A DNA stretch of 64,000 nt from Streptomyces sp. BHT-5-2 (GCF_019774615.1 NZ_CP081496.1:5394001-5458000), one strand, 5' to 3'. Counted from the first letter of the stretch, positions 1-8,521 are shown. Made by a program: numbers and translations. The notes: generated from the sequence alone by a model not told the origin.

Positions 1-153
1 CGTGGTGCGGGACGAGTTCGGCTCGTCTTCACCGGCCGCCCGTTGCACAGCGCAGCCGGGTCCGCTCCGGCTGCGCGCCTGCCCGGGTTCATCAGGCTCA
101 AACACATCGGTGATTCACCTCACAACGAAGGCACGTTTGGGGCATACGGCATC
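1..153. other. Left edge, no gene
   Basis: No convincing gene is seen before the exonuclease. A short hairpin at 11-27 (GACGAG / CTCGTC with a 5-base loop, followed by TTC) may be the terminator of a gene to the left of the window. Confidence 0.35.
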
Positions 154-1092
154 ATGCGGGGTGTGACTCGACGCCTGATGCTCCTCGACACCGCCTCCCT
201 CTACTTCCGCGCCTACTTCGGGGTACCGGAATCGGTCAGAGCCCCGGACGGCACCCCGGTGAACGCGGTGCGCGGCCTGCTGGACTTCGTCGCCCGGCTC
301 GTCCAGGACCACCACCCCGACGACCTCGTCGCCTGTATGGACTTCGACTGGCGCCCCCAGTGGCGGGTCGACCTGATCCCCTCCTACAAGGCACACCGGG
401 TCGCCGAGGAGGCCCCCGCCGGCTCGACCGCTCCCGACGAGGAAGAGATCCCGGACACCCTCTCCCCGCAGGTCCCGGTGATCGAGGAGGTGCTGGACGC
501 GCTGGGCATCGCCCGGATCGGCGCCGCGGGCTACGAGGCCGACGACGTCATCGGCACCCTGACCGCGCGGGCCAAGGGGCCGGTCGACATCGTCACCGGC
601 GACCGCGACCTCTTCCAGCTCGTCGACGACGCCCGCGGCATCCGCGTGCTCTATCCGCTCAAGGGCGTCGGCACCCTCCAACTCACCGACGGGGCGCTGC
701 TGCGCGAGAAGTACGGCGTGGACGGCCCGGGGTACGCGGATCTGGCGCTGCTGCGCGGCGACCCCAGCGACGGCCTGCCGGGCGTCCCGGGCATCGGCGA
801 GAAGACCGCCGCCAAGCTGCTGGACGCCTACGGCGACCTGGCCGGCGTCGTGGCCGCCGCCCAGGACCCGGCCTCGCGGATCACCCCGGCGCAGCGCAAA
901 CGGATCGTCGAGGCGGGCCCCTATCTGGCCGTCGCCCCGAAGGTCGTCCGGGTGGCGACCGACGTACCGGTCCCGGACGTCGACCTCGCCCTGCCGGACG
1001 AGCCGGCCGACCCCGAGCGGCTGGAGGCGCTGGCCGCCCGGTGGGGCCTGGGTGGCGCATTGCAGCGGTTGCTGATCACTCTCGCCCGATGA
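154..1092 (+). CDS. 5'-3' exonuclease (Pol I N-terminal / FEN-like)
   Basis: Predicted 312-residue stand-alone 5'-3' exonuclease of the DNA polymerase I N-terminal (FEN) family, expected to remove primers or flaps during DNA repair. The N-terminus reads LMLLDTASLYFRAYFG, with the conserved first metal-binding Asp. YEADDVIGTL lies around residue 127 and VTGDRDLFQLV around 147, giving the acidic metal cluster. A helix-hairpin-helix DNA-binding motif (GVPGIGEKTAAKLL) lies around 210. It has no polymerase domain, so it is a paralogue separate from polA. I chose the ATG at 154 because homology begins just after it. An in-frame GTG at 163 is possible, and an upstream ATG at 43 would add unlikely sequence. 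There is no clear Shine-Dalgarno site for any of them. Confidence 0.88.
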   Translation: MRGVTRRLMLLDTASLYFRAYFGVPESVRAPDGTPVNAVRGLLDFVARLVQDHHPDDLVACMDFDWRPQWRVDLIPSYKAHRVAEEAPAGSTAPDEEEIPDTLSPQVPVIEEVLDALGIARIGAAGYEADDVIGTLTARAKGPVDIVTGDRDLFQLVDDARGIRVLYPLKGVGTLQLTDGALLREKYGVDGPGYADLALLRGDPSDGLPGVPGIGEKTAAKLLDAYGDLAGVVAAAQDPASRITPAQRKRIVEAGPYLAVAPKVVRVATDVPVPDVDLALPDEPADPERLEALAARWGLGGALQRLLITLAR

Positions 1093-1096
1093 CCTG

Positions 1097-1115
1097 TTAG
1101 GTTAGGTATACCTAA
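1097..1115 (+). promoter_or_regulatory. Iron box (DmdR/IdeR-type operator)
   Basis: The 19-bp sequence TTAGGTTAGGTATACCTAA is a near-perfect match to the actinobacterial IdeR/DmdR1 iron box (TTAGGTTAGGCTNACCTAA). It lies 54 bp upstream of the siderophore-interacting protein start and 5 bp after the exonuclease stop. Iron-loaded DmdR1 would be expected to repress the downstream gene here. Confidence 0.88.
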
Positions 1116-1168
1116 GCGGCGGCGCGGCCACGGGGCGCGCCGCCCTCGACCGCGTCAGGGGAGACACC

Positions 1169-2020
1169 GTGGCAGCAGAGCGACCGGCCCGCAGCACGCC
1201 CACACTGCACCGCGCCCGGGTGCGGCGCACCGAGCGTCTCACCCCGCACATGATGCGCGTCGTCCTGGGCGGCGAGGGACTGGCCGCGTTCGACACCGGC
1301 CCGTACACCGACCACTACGTCAAACTCGTCTTCCCGCTGCCGCACATCGGCTACCCCGAGCCGTTCGACATGGGGCGCATCCGGGCCGAGCTGCCGCGCG
1401 ACCAGTGGCCCCGGACCCGCACCTACACCGTGCGCGCCTGGGACCCCGAGGCGCGCGAGCTGACCGTGGACTTCGTCGTGCACGGCGACACCGGGCTGGC
1501 CGGGCCGTGGGCGCTGGCCGCGCGGCCGGGCGACGAGATCATGTTCCTCGGCCCCGGCGGCGCCTACGCCCCGGACCCGACGGCCGACTGGCACCTGCTC
1601 GCCGGCGACGAGAGTGCCCTGCCGGCCCTCGCCGCCGCACTGGAGCGGATGCCGGCGGACGCCGTGGTGCACGCCTTCATCGAGGTCGCCGGCCCCGAGG
1701 AGCGGCAGGAGCTGACCGTGCCGCCCGGCGCGCAGATCACCTGGCTGTACCGCGACACCGCCCCGGTCGGCCGCGAACTGGTCGCCGCCGTACGGGCGTT
1801 GGACTTCCCCGCCGGCCGCGTCCACGCCTTCGTGCACGGCGAGGCGGGCTTCGTCAAGGAGCTGCGCCGGCTGCTCCGGATCGAGCACGCCGTCCCCCGC
1901 GAGGCACTGTCGATCTCCGGCTACTGGCGCACCGGCCACGACGAGGACGGCTGGCAGGCCGGCAAGCGCGCCTGGAACCAGCAGGTCGAGGCCGAACAGG
2001 AGCCCGCGACGGCCGCCTGA
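1169..2020 (+). CDS. Siderophore-interacting FAD-binding protein
   Basis: A 283-residue siderophore-interacting protein (SIP/ViuB family), predicted to be a cytoplasmic flavoprotein that reduces ferric siderophores to release iron. The N-terminal FAD-binding barrel includes RTRTYTVRAWDPEARELTV around residues 83-101. The C-terminal SIP domain ends with the family-typical SGYWRTGHDEDGW. The GTG start at 1169 has the Shine-Dalgarno site AGGGGAG a few bases upstream. The iron box at 1097-1115 lies in its promoter region, so it should be expressed under iron limitation. No siderophore synthesis or uptake genes are adjacent, so it probably serves siderophores encoded elsewhere. Confidence 0.92.
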   Translation: MAAERPARSTPTLHRARVRRTERLTPHMMRVVLGGEGLAAFDTGPYTDHYVKLVFPLPHIGYPEPFDMGRIRAELPRDQWPRTRTYTVRAWDPEARELTVDFVVHGDTGLAGPWALAARPGDEIMFLGPGGAYAPDPTADWHLLAGDESALPALAAALERMPADAVVHAFIEVAGPEERQELTVPPGAQITWLYRDTAPVGRELVAAVRALDFPAGRVHAFVHGEAGFVKELRRLLRIEHAVPREALSISGYWRTGHDEDGWQAGKRAWNQQVEAEQEPATAA

Positions 2021-2482
2021 CCCACCCCGCCGGCCCTGAGGGCGGCGCGGCTCACGACGAGCCCGCGCCGCCCTTCTCCGCACCCGCGTCGGCACCGCGG
2101 TCTCCTTCTCGCCGGCACCCACGCCGGCCCGCTCTCCGCCGGCCGCGGGGTGATCCCCCCTTGGCGCCACGCCACCACGCCACCACGCCAAAGGATCGGC
2201 CCCGCCAGGGACTTGCCTTCCCGAGCAATGGTTGACGGCGCATGGATCCGCCTGTTCCACTGGCTGCATGCGACCTCGGCAACGGCTGGTCACCCGGGAC
2301 CACATCGACTTCGGTCGCGTGTGGTCCGCCTCCTGTTGCCTCTGACGTCCCGGTGCCGCGCCGGGCGCCCCGCCCCGCGCGCACCCGCATGCCCCCTCTG
2401 CACCGGCATTCCCCGGCAGACCGCATGCGCTCGCATGCCCTCCCACGCATGATCGACGAGACCGGAAGACGAGGCCGCACCC
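2021..2482. other. Intergenic region with leader peptide
   Basis: This 460-bp gap holds the small leader ORF at 2268-2345. The rest is GC-rich and noncoding, with a short direct repeat (CGCCACGCCACCACGCC type) around 2166-2190. The downstream gene has the Shine-Dalgarno site GGAAGACGAGG just before its ATG. Confidence 0.6.
2268..2345 (+). CDS. Cysteine-ending putative leader peptide
   Basis: A 25-codon ORF (ATG to TGA) encoding a basic peptide with the core H-I-D-F-G-R-V followed by W-S-A-S-C-C-L at its C-terminus. This matches the actinobacterial pattern H-[VI]-D-[LF]-x-R-V-x-S-x-x-C that marks 'putative leader peptides' found ahead of sulfur-assimilation genes. It lies 137 bp upstream of a sulfonate-type flavin monooxygenase. 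The likely role, by inference, is cysteine-sensitive attenuation, in which ribosomes pause or proceed at the tandem Cys codons TGT TGC next to the stop. No strong Shine-Dalgarno site is visible and I did not resolve an attenuator hairpin. The peptide itself probably has no enzymatic role. Confidence 0.75.
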   Translation: MRPRQRLVTRDHIDFGRVWSASCCL

Positions 2483-3643
2483 ATGCCTGTCGAGTTCCTC
2501 GGCATAGCCGCCACCCATGACGGTTCCGAAGTCACCCCCCGCTCCGGCGCCTCCTTCGAGGCGGACTACACCCGCCGACTCGCCCGCGCCCACGAGGACC
2601 ACGGCTGGGACCGGGTCCTGTTCGCCTACGGCTCCGGCTCCCCCGATCCCTCCCCGGCCGCCGCCTACGTCGCCGCCCACACCGAGCGGCTCCAACTCCT
2701 GGTGGCACACCGCCCCAACGTCTCCTACCCGACGTTCGCCGCCAAGACCTTCGCCACGCTGGACCGGATCAGCGACGGCCGGCTCGCGGTGCACTTCATC
2801 ACCGGCGGCAACGACCACGAGCAGCGCCGCGAGGGCGACACCCTCACCAAGGACGAGCGCTACGCCCGCACCCGCGAGTACATCCAGATCGTCAAGAAGG
2901 TCTGGACGCGCCACGAGCCCTTCGACCACGAGGGCGCGCACTACGCCTTCCAGGACTTCGTCTCCGACACCTTCCCCCTCCAGCAGCCGCACCCACTGGT
3001 GTCGTTCGGCGGCTCGTCGCCGGCGGCGTACACGGCGGGCGGCGCCGAGGCGGACATCTACTGCCTGTGGGGCGAGCCGCTGGCGCAGACCGCCGAGCAG
3101 ATCGCCTCGGTCAGGGCGGCGGCCGCGGCGGCCGGCCGCACCGACGTGCCCAGGATCCAGGTCGCCTTCCGGCCGATCATCGCGCCCACCGAGGAGCTGG
3201 CCTGGGAGAAGGCGCACCACACCCTGGCCCGGATCAGGGCCCGCAAGGCGGGCGGCACGCTCAGCCGCCGACACCCGCTGACACAACCTCAGAATGCTGG
3301 CTCGCAGCGGCTGTTGGCGGTGGCGGCGCAGAGCGAACGGCACGACCGCGCGCTGTGGACGCCGACCGCCGCGGAGACCGGCGGCGCCGGCAACTCCACC
3401 GCCCTGGTCGGCACGCCGGAGACCGTCGCCCAGGCGCTGCTGGACTACTACGACCTTGGTGTGACCATCCTCTCCGCGCGCGGCTACGACCTGCTCGACG
3501 ACGCCATCGACTTCGGCCGGCAGGTCATCCCGCTCGTCCGCGAGGAGGTCGCCAAGCGCGACGCCGAGCGTACTGCCGGGTCCGATGCCGAGCGGCACAC
3601 CGAGAACGGCACCGACCGGGCGGCGGCCCGCGCGGCGTCCTGA
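2483..3643 (+). CDS. LLM flavin monooxygenase, SsuD-like
   Basis: A 386-residue bacterial-luciferase-like (LLM) flavin-dependent oxidoreductase, closest in style to alkanesulfonate or dimethylsulfone monooxygenases (SsuD/SfnG). These use FMNH2 and O2 to release sulfite from organosulfur compounds. Supporting motifs are MPVEFLGIAATHDGSE at the N-terminus, QLLVAHRPNVSYPTFAAKT around residues 72-90, and RISDGRLAVHFITGGNDHEQRREGD around 94-118, the typical SsuD region. The C-terminal tail after about residue 365 is low complexity. The Cys-ending leader peptide upstream independently suggests a sulfur-supply role. No sulfonate transporter or flavin reductase is adjacent, and the exact substrate cannot be read from sequence. 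Confidence 0.85.
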   Translation: MPVEFLGIAATHDGSEVTPRSGASFEADYTRRLARAHEDHGWDRVLFAYGSGSPDPSPAAAYVAAHTERLQLLVAHRPNVSYPTFAAKTFATLDRISDGRLAVHFITGGNDHEQRREGDTLTKDERYARTREYIQIVKKVWTRHEPFDHEGAHYAFQDFVSDTFPLQQPHPLVSFGGSSPAAYTAGGAEADIYCLWGEPLAQTAEQIASVRAAAAAAGRTDVPRIQVAFRPIIAPTEELAWEKAHHTLARIRARKAGGTLSRRHPLTQPQNAGSQRLLAVAAQSERHDRALWTPTAAETGGAGNSTALVGTPETVAQALLDYYDLGVTILSARGYDLLDDAIDFGRQVIPLVREEVAKRDAERTAGSDAERHTENGTDRAAARAAS

Positions 3644-3665
3644 TCACCCCCGCCACGACATGCGC

Positions 3666-3708
3666 CGGGCCGCGCCGCCGGAACCTCCCGTTCCGACGGC
3701 GCGGCCCG
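3666..3708. terminator. Bidirectional terminator
   Basis: A 19-bp stem with one mismatch (outer arms CGGGCCGCGCCG / CGGCGCGGCCCG, inner arms CGGAAC / GTTCCG) and a loop of about 4 bases. It lies between the convergent SsuD-like gene and the helicase gene, so it can terminate both. Confidence 0.85.
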
Positions 3709-3715
3709 GCGGCCG

Positions 3716-6532
3716 TCACCCCACCGACGAGTACGCCACGACCCCGCGCAGCACGCCGTCCATCGCCTTGCGGGCGGACCGGGCCACCGTGCCGTCGGCC
3801 GGTGCCGCCGCGGCGATCTGCCCGAGGACGTCGACCAGTTGCTTGCACCAGCGGACGAAGTCGCCGGCCGGCATGTCCGCCTCGCCCAGCACCTCGTCGA
3901 GGCCGGCGCCGGAGGCCCAGCGGTACGCGGCCCAGGCGAAGCCCAGATCGGGCTCGCGCTGGCCGACGCCCTCGGCCTGGCTGATCCGGTGCTCCTCCTC
4001 CAGGGCGTCCAGCCGGCCCCAGATGCGCACCATCTCCGCGAGGGCGTCCCGCGCCCGGCCGGCCGGCAGCTTGGGCGCCACCGCGTCGTCCGCCTGCCGC
4101 GCCTCGTAGACCAGCGCCGAGGCGCAGGCCGCCAACTCGGCGGGGCCGAGGCCCTCCCAGATGCCGTCCCGCAGGCACTCGCTGGCCAGCAGGTCCAACT
4201 CGCCGTAGAGCCGGGCCAGTCGGCGGCCCTCGTCGGTGACGGTGTCGCCTTCGAGGTAGTCCAGCTCCGTCAGCAGCGCGCAGATCCGGTCGAAGGTGCG
4301 CGCGATGGTGTTCGTCCGGCCCTCGATCCGGCGCTCCAGCTGGCGGGTGTCCCGCAGCAGCCGGTGGTAGCGCTCCGCCCAGCGGGCGTGGTCCTCCCGC
4401 TCGTCGCACCCATGGCAGGGGTGGGAGCGGATCTCCTTGCGCAGCCGGGCGATCTCGCGGTCGTCGGCCGCCTCCGCACGGGGCTTGCGGTGCCGCGAGG
4501 GCACCAGATGGCCGGCCTTGGTGCGCAGCGCGGACGCCAGATCACGGCGCGACTGCGGGCTGCGGGCGTTGAACGAACGCGGGATGCGCATCCGGTCCAG
4601 GGCCGCCACCGGCACCGGGAAGTCGATCGAACCGAGCCGCTTGACCTGCCGCTCGGCGGTGAGCACCAGCGGCCGCGGGCCGTCATGGGCCTCCATGCCA
4701 CGGTGGCCGTCGGTCCGCCCGGAGGGCATGCCGGGATCGAGCACCAGCGCCAGCCCGGCGTACTTCCCCGTCGGCACATGGATGACGTCGCCCGGCCGGA
4801 GCTTCTCCAGCGCCGCCGCGGCCGCCGACCGCCGCTGGACCGCGCCCTGCCGGGCGAGATCGGTCTCACGGTCCTTCAACTCCCGCCGCAGCCGGGAGTA
4901 TTCCTCGAAGTCGCCGAGGTGGCAGACCATCGCCTCGCGGTAGCCGCTCAGGCCCTCCTCGTTGCGCTGCACCTGGCGGGTGATGCCGACCACCGACTTG
5001 TCGGCCTGGAACTGCGCGAACGACATCTCCAGCAGCTCCCGCGAACGGTGCCGCCCGAACTGCGAGACGAGGTTGACGGCCATGTTGTACGACGGCTTGA
5101 AGGAGGAGCGCAGCGGATAGGTACGGGTCCCGGCGAGGCCGGCCAGCGCGCCCGGGTTCATCCCGCGCTGCCACAGCACCACCGCATGGCCCTCGACGTC
5201 GATCCCGCGCCGCCCGGCCCGGCCGGTCAGCTGGGTGTACTCGCCGGGGGTGATGTCGGCGTGCTGCTCGCCGTTCCACTTGACGAGCTTCTCCAGCACC
5301 ACCGACCGCGCCGGCATGTTGATGCCCAGCGCCAGCGTCTCGGTCGCGAAGACGGCCTTCACCAGGCCCTTGACGAACAGCTCCTCGACGACCTCCTTGA
5401 AGGTCGGCAGCATCCCGGCGTGGTGCGCCGCGATGCCCCGCTCCAGGCCCTCCAGCCACTCGAAGTAGCCGAGCACATGCAGGTCGTCGTCCGGGATGCC
5501 GGCCGTCCGGGCCTCGACTATCCGACGGACCTTCTCGCGGGCCTCCGCGTCGTTGAGCCGCAGGCCGGAGTACAGGCACTGCTGGACGGCCGCCTCGCAA
5601 CCGGCCCGGCTGAAGATGAAGGTGATCGCCGGCAGCAGCCCTTCGTTGTCCAACCGCTCGATCACCTCGGGCCGGCTCGGTGTCCAGATCCGGGCGCGCT
5701 GCCGCCGCTCCCGCTCGCGATCGGCCTCGCGCATCGCCCGGCCGCGCCGCTTGTCCCGGCCGAACGTCGGCCGGCTGTTCTCCATCCGCGCCAGCCGCTC
5801 CAGGTCGGGATTGACCTCGCGGCGGCCGCCGGCGGCGCCGTCCCGCTCCTCGAAGAGGTCGTAGATCCGGCGGCCGGCGAGCACGTGCTGCCACAGCGGG
5901 ACCGGGCGGTGCTCGGAGACGATCACTGAGGTGTCGCCGCGGACGGTGTCCAGCCAGTCGCCGAACTCCTCGGCGTTGGAGACCGTCGCCGACAGGGACA
6001 CCAGCGTCACGGAGTCCGGGAGGTGGATGATCACCTCTTCCCAGACGGCACCGCGGAACCGGTCGGAGAGGTAGTGCACCTCGTCCATCACCACGTAGCC
6101 CAGGCCGGCCAGCGACTGCGAGCCGGCATAGAGCATGTTCCGCAGGACCTCGGTGGTCATCACGACCACCGGGGCCTCGCCGTTGACACTGTTGTCGCCG
6201 GTCAGCAGGCCGACCTTCTCGGGGCCGTAGCGCTTGACCAGGTCCTGGAACTTCTGGTTGGACAACGCCTTGATGGGCGTGGTGTAGAAGCATTTTCGGC
6301 CCTGCTCCAGGGCCAGGTGGACGGCGAACTCGCCGACGATCGTCTTGCCGGATCCGGTGGGAGCGGCGACCAGCACACCCTTGCCCGCCTCCAGGGCCTG
6401 GCACGCCTCGATCTGGTACGGGTCCAGCTCGAAGTCGTACAGCTCCCGGAACGGCGCGAGTGCGGTGGCCTGCTCCGCCGCGCGGATTTTCGCGGCGGCA
6501 TAGCGCTCAGCAGGGGACATGTCCTCGGTCAT
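3716..6532 (-). CDS. SKI2/MTR4-like DEAD/DEAH-box RNA helicase
   Basis: A 938-residue superfamily 2 helicase of the Ski2/Mtr4-like type (HelY-related in actinobacteria), probably acting on RNA in turnover or ribosome metabolism. Motif I AAPTGSGKT is at about residues 54-62, motif II is DEVH (VVMDEVHYLSD) at about 146-150, motif III is SAT, and motif VI is GRAGRRGID at about 435. The C-terminal third matches the DSHCT-type helical region of this family. The ATG at 6532 was chosen because conserved sequence (MSPAERYAAAKIRAAEQATALAPFRELYDFELD) starts just after it. An ATG at 6565 would add 11 residues, and neither has a clear Shine-Dalgarno site. It is separated from tatC by a hairpin at 6646-6673, suggesting its own promoter. 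Confidence 0.92.
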   Translation of the reverse strand: MTEDMSPAERYAAAKIRAAEQATALAPFRELYDFELDPYQIEACQALEAGKGVLVAAPTGSGKTIVGEFAVHLALEQGRKCFYTTPIKALSNQKFQDLVKRYGPEKVGLLTGDNSVNGEAPVVVMTTEVLRNMLYAGSQSLAGLGYVVMDEVHYLSDRFRGAVWEEVIIHLPDSVTLVSLSATVSNAEEFGDWLDTVRGDTSVIVSEHRPVPLWQHVLAGRRIYDLFEERDGAAGGRREVNPDLERLARMENSRPTFGRDKRRGRAMREADRERERRQRARIWTPSRPEVIERLDNEGLLPAITFIFSRAGCEAAVQQCLYSGLRLNDAEAREKVRRIVEARTAGIPDDDLHVLGYFEWLEGLERGIAAHHAGMLPTFKEVVEELFVKGLVKAVFATETLALGINMPARSVVLEKLVKWNGEQHADITPGEYTQLTGRAGRRGIDVEGHAVVLWQRGMNPGALAGLAGTRTYPLRSSFKPSYNMAVNLVSQFGRHRSRELLEMSFAQFQADKSVVGITRQVQRNEEGLSGYREAMVCHLGDFEEYSRLRRELKDRETDLARQGAVQRRSAAAAALEKLRPGDVIHVPTGKYAGLALVLDPGMPSGRTDGHRGMEAHDGPRPLVLTAERQVKRLGSIDFPVPVAALDRMRIPRSFNARSPQSRRDLASALRTKAGHLVPSRHRKPRAEAADDREIARLRKEIRSHPCHGCDEREDHARWAERYHRLLRDTRQLERRIEGRTNTIARTFDRICALLTELDYLEGDTVTDEGRRLARLYGELDLLASECLRDGIWEGLGPAELAACASALVYEARQADDAVAPKLPAGRARDALAEMVRIWGRLDALEEEHRISQAEGVGQREPDLGFAWAAYRWASGAGLDEVLGEADMPAGDFVRWCKQLVDVLGQIAAAAPADGTVARSARKAMDGVLRGVVAYSSVG

Positions 6533-6645
6533 CGTGCTTACGAGCCTACCGGCCACCTCTGACATCGACCGGATCTTTATGGCGGCCCTTTACCCACCGC
6601 CGGCGCCCGGCGACACCTCCCCCGCCCCTCGCCCGCATATGGCGC

Positions 6646-6673
6646 GGCCCCCGGCTCACAGAGCACGGGGGCC
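6646..6673 (-). terminator. Hairpin downstream of tatC
   Basis: GGCCCCCG / CGGGGGCC stem of 8 bp with a 12-base loop, about 55 bp beyond the tatC stop and before the helicase. It is a plausible factor-independent terminator for the tat transcript. Confidence 0.55.
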
Positions 6674-6693
6674 ACGAAATCCGGTCCGCGGTA

Positions 6694-6738
6694 CGTCACT
6701 TCACGTGACCCCGCGACTACCCGTCACCTCATGTGACG
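6694..6738. repeat. Tandem pair of GTCAC-N5-GTGAC palindromes
   Basis: Two copies of a 17-bp near-palindrome, CGTCACTTCACGTGACC (6694-6710) and CGTCACCTCATGTGACG (6722-6738), start 28 bp apart. The second overlaps the tatC stop codon. Their position upstream of the helicase suggests a dimeric regulator site, but no regulator can be named. Confidence 0.6.
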
Positions 6739-7673
6739 TCGTCGTAACCGCGGCGGCCGCCCTCGGCGCCCTCCCCGCCGGACTGCTCCGGCAGCATCCG
6801 GCTCGGCGCGACCGGCTCGATCGCGTCGACCTCGGACGGGGTCAGGTCGAGCTCGGACGCCTCGTCGTCGGCCAGCGCCCGGTCGGGGTTGGCACGCTGG
6901 CGCCGGCGGTCGTTGAAGAGACAGATGCCCACGGCGCCGAAGTACAGCAGCACGATCGGCGCGGCCAGCAGCGACATGGTCAGCGGGTCACCGGTCGGGG
7001 TGGCCACCGCCGCGAAGATCGTGATCCCCATGACCATGAACCGCCACCAGCTCAGCACCCGCTTGCCGGTGAGCACACCGCCGAGATTCAGCAGCACCAG
7101 GAGCAGCGGCAGCTCGAAGGAGAAGCCGAAGACCAGCACCATGCGCGTGACGATGTCGAAGAAGTCGTCGGCCGGGAAGAGGTTGGACCAGTCGCTGGGA
7201 GTCAGCCCCACCAGGGCACCGGCGGTGGTCGGCAGCACCGCGTAGGCGAGGTAGGCACCGCCGAGGAAGAGCGGCACGCCGGCGCCCACGAAGCCCAGCG
7301 CGTACTTCTTCTCGTGCCGGTGCAGACCGGGCGCGAGGAACGCCCAGAGCTGGTAGAGCCACAGCGGGCTGGCGGCGACCAGGCCCACCGTCAGCGACAG
7401 CTTGAGCATGATGGTGAACGGCGCGATGAAGCCGTTCGCGACGATCTGCGCGCAGGGGTGGGGATGCCCGCCGCCCTCCGGGCAGCCGACGGCCGCGATG
7501 GTCGGCCCCGTGATGAAGTGCGCGATCGGCTCGTACTTCCACATGGCGACGGCCGTGACCACGAGGATCGCCAATACCGATTTCAGCAGCCGGTTGCGCA
7601 GCTCACGCAGATGCGCCGCGAGGGGCATCCGCCCCTCGGGGTCCTTCTGCTGATTGCGGGCAGACTTGAGCAA
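6729..7673 (-). CDS. tatC: Sec-independent translocase TatC
   Basis: A 314-residue integral membrane protein. TatC is the receptor of the twin-arginine translocase and binds RR signal peptides of folded proteins with TatB. It shows MPLAAHLRELRNRLLKSV before the first membrane helix, the conserved FTIMLKLSLTVGLVAASPLWLYQLWAFLAPGLHRHEKKYA segment, and about six hydrophobic helices overall. The C-terminal 50 residues form an acidic cytoplasmic tail. The start is TTG at 7673, supported by GAGGAAG 6 bases upstream; the next ATG would trim the N-terminus. tatA lies 62 bp upstream in the same direction, as in other Streptomyces. Confidence 0.96.
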   Translation of the reverse strand: MLKSARNQQKDPEGRMPLAAHLRELRNRLLKSVLAILVVTAVAMWKYEPIAHFITGPTIAAVGCPEGGGHPHPCAQIVANGFIAPFTIMLKLSLTVGLVAASPLWLYQLWAFLAPGLHRHEKKYALGFVGAGVPLFLGGAYLAYAVLPTTAGALVGLTPSDWSNLFPADDFFDIVTRMVLVFGFSFELPLLLVLLNLGGVLTGKRVLSWWRFMVMGITIFAAVATPTGDPLTMSLLAAPIVLLYFGAVGICLFNDRRRQRANPDRALADDEASELDLTPSEVDAIEPVAPSRMLPEQSGGEGAEGGRRGYDDVT

Positions 7674-7735
7674 CCCACTTCCTCGTCTCGTACGTCAGCC
7701 GCACCGACGGCGTCGGCGCGGCCGGATCGGCTCGG

Positions 7736-8032
7736 TCAGCTCTGGGTGGTGCGGTTCGGCTCGGCCACGGGGCGCGAGCTGGCCACGTCACCGGGCGCAG
7801 CCTGAATCGTACGAGGCGCCTGCTGGGCGGCGTCGGCAGGAGCCTGCGCCGCGCCGCCGTCGGCCGCACGCTCCGCCTCGCTCTCCTTCTTCATCGCCTT
7901 GGCCTCGCTCTTGAGGATGCGAGCCGACTTGCCGAGCGAACGCGCCATGTCCGGAAGCTTCTTCGCGCCGAACAGCAGAAAGATCACGGCGATGATCAGC
8001 AGAATCTCGGGGAGCCTCAGGTTGGCTAGCAT
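7736..8032 (-). CDS. tatA: Sec-independent translocase TatA
   Basis: A 98-residue TatA/E-family pore-forming subunit. One N-terminal membrane helix (EILLIIAVIFLLFGAKKLPDMARS, with the FGxKKLP hinge) is followed by an amphipathic helix and a charged Ala-, Glu- and Gln-rich tail. The ATG at 8032 has GAAGGTAG upstream at good spacing. It is co-oriented with and 62 bp upstream of tatC. TatB is encoded elsewhere. Upstream of it, AACGTCCGGC occurs twice, at 8118-8127 and 8132-8141. Confidence 0.96.
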   Translation of the reverse strand: MLANLRLPEILLIIAVIFLLFGAKKLPDMARSLGKSARILKSEAKAMKKESEAERAADGGAAQAPADAAQQAPRTIQAAPGDVASSRPVAEPNRTTQS

Positions 8033-8237
8033 GTGCGACTACCTTCTCGCCGGGGCGGCGTCTCCTGTGGTGCCTGCCGATGGGGTCGGACTGGCGTCCT
8101 GGTGGTCCCTCGATCGTAACGTCCGGCGGTGAACGTCCGGCAATCCCCGTGCATCCTGTGGATTGCCCGCGCCGCCTCATCGTTCGAACCGTTGGGCAGC
8201 CTACCTTCCGGACGACCCCGACAGCGGGGTGCCGCCC

Positions 8238-8447
8238 TCAGGTCCGGTCGCGTGCCACGTCGTGGAGCCGCGCCGCGAGCGGCACCGCGGACCGCTCCAG
8301 ATCCTCCGTCGCCCGCTGGATCCGCGCGGTCGCCGTGCCCACCTCCCGGGCCAGCCGCCGTACCTCCGCGAAGACGCGGACGGCGAGGACGCCGAGGACG
8401 GCGATCCCCAGGAAACCGAGGGCGACAGCGAGCATGGGCCAGAACAT
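8238..8447 (-). CDS. Small single-pass membrane protein, function unknown
   Basis: A 69-residue protein not recognised beyond its architecture. It has one N-terminal hydrophobic helix (MLAVALGFLGIAVLGVLAVRVF), then a charged helical stretch (EVRRLAREVGTATARIQRATEDL) that could form a coiled coil. The layout resembles DUF948-like or bacterial 'accessory' small membrane proteins, but that is only a resemblance. It lies between tatA and the zinc-ribbon protein on the same strand, a position that I recall as conserved in Streptomyces. Confidence 0.7.
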   Translation of the reverse strand: MFWPMLAVALGFLGIAVLGVLAVRVFAEVRRLAREVGTATARIQRATEDLERSAVPLAARLHDVARDRT

Positions 8448-8521
8448 GGGACGAGCCTATCGGGCGGGACCGCCCGCCCCGGAGGGCCCGGCGGCGGCGC
8501 GGTACACGGCCCGGCCGCCGG

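Noticed and set aside
3839..5929. Long plus-strand open frame opposite the helicase gene
   Set aside because: The opposite strand encodes an intact Ski2-like helicase. The frame has low-complexity Arg/Gly/Ala composition and no recognisable motif.
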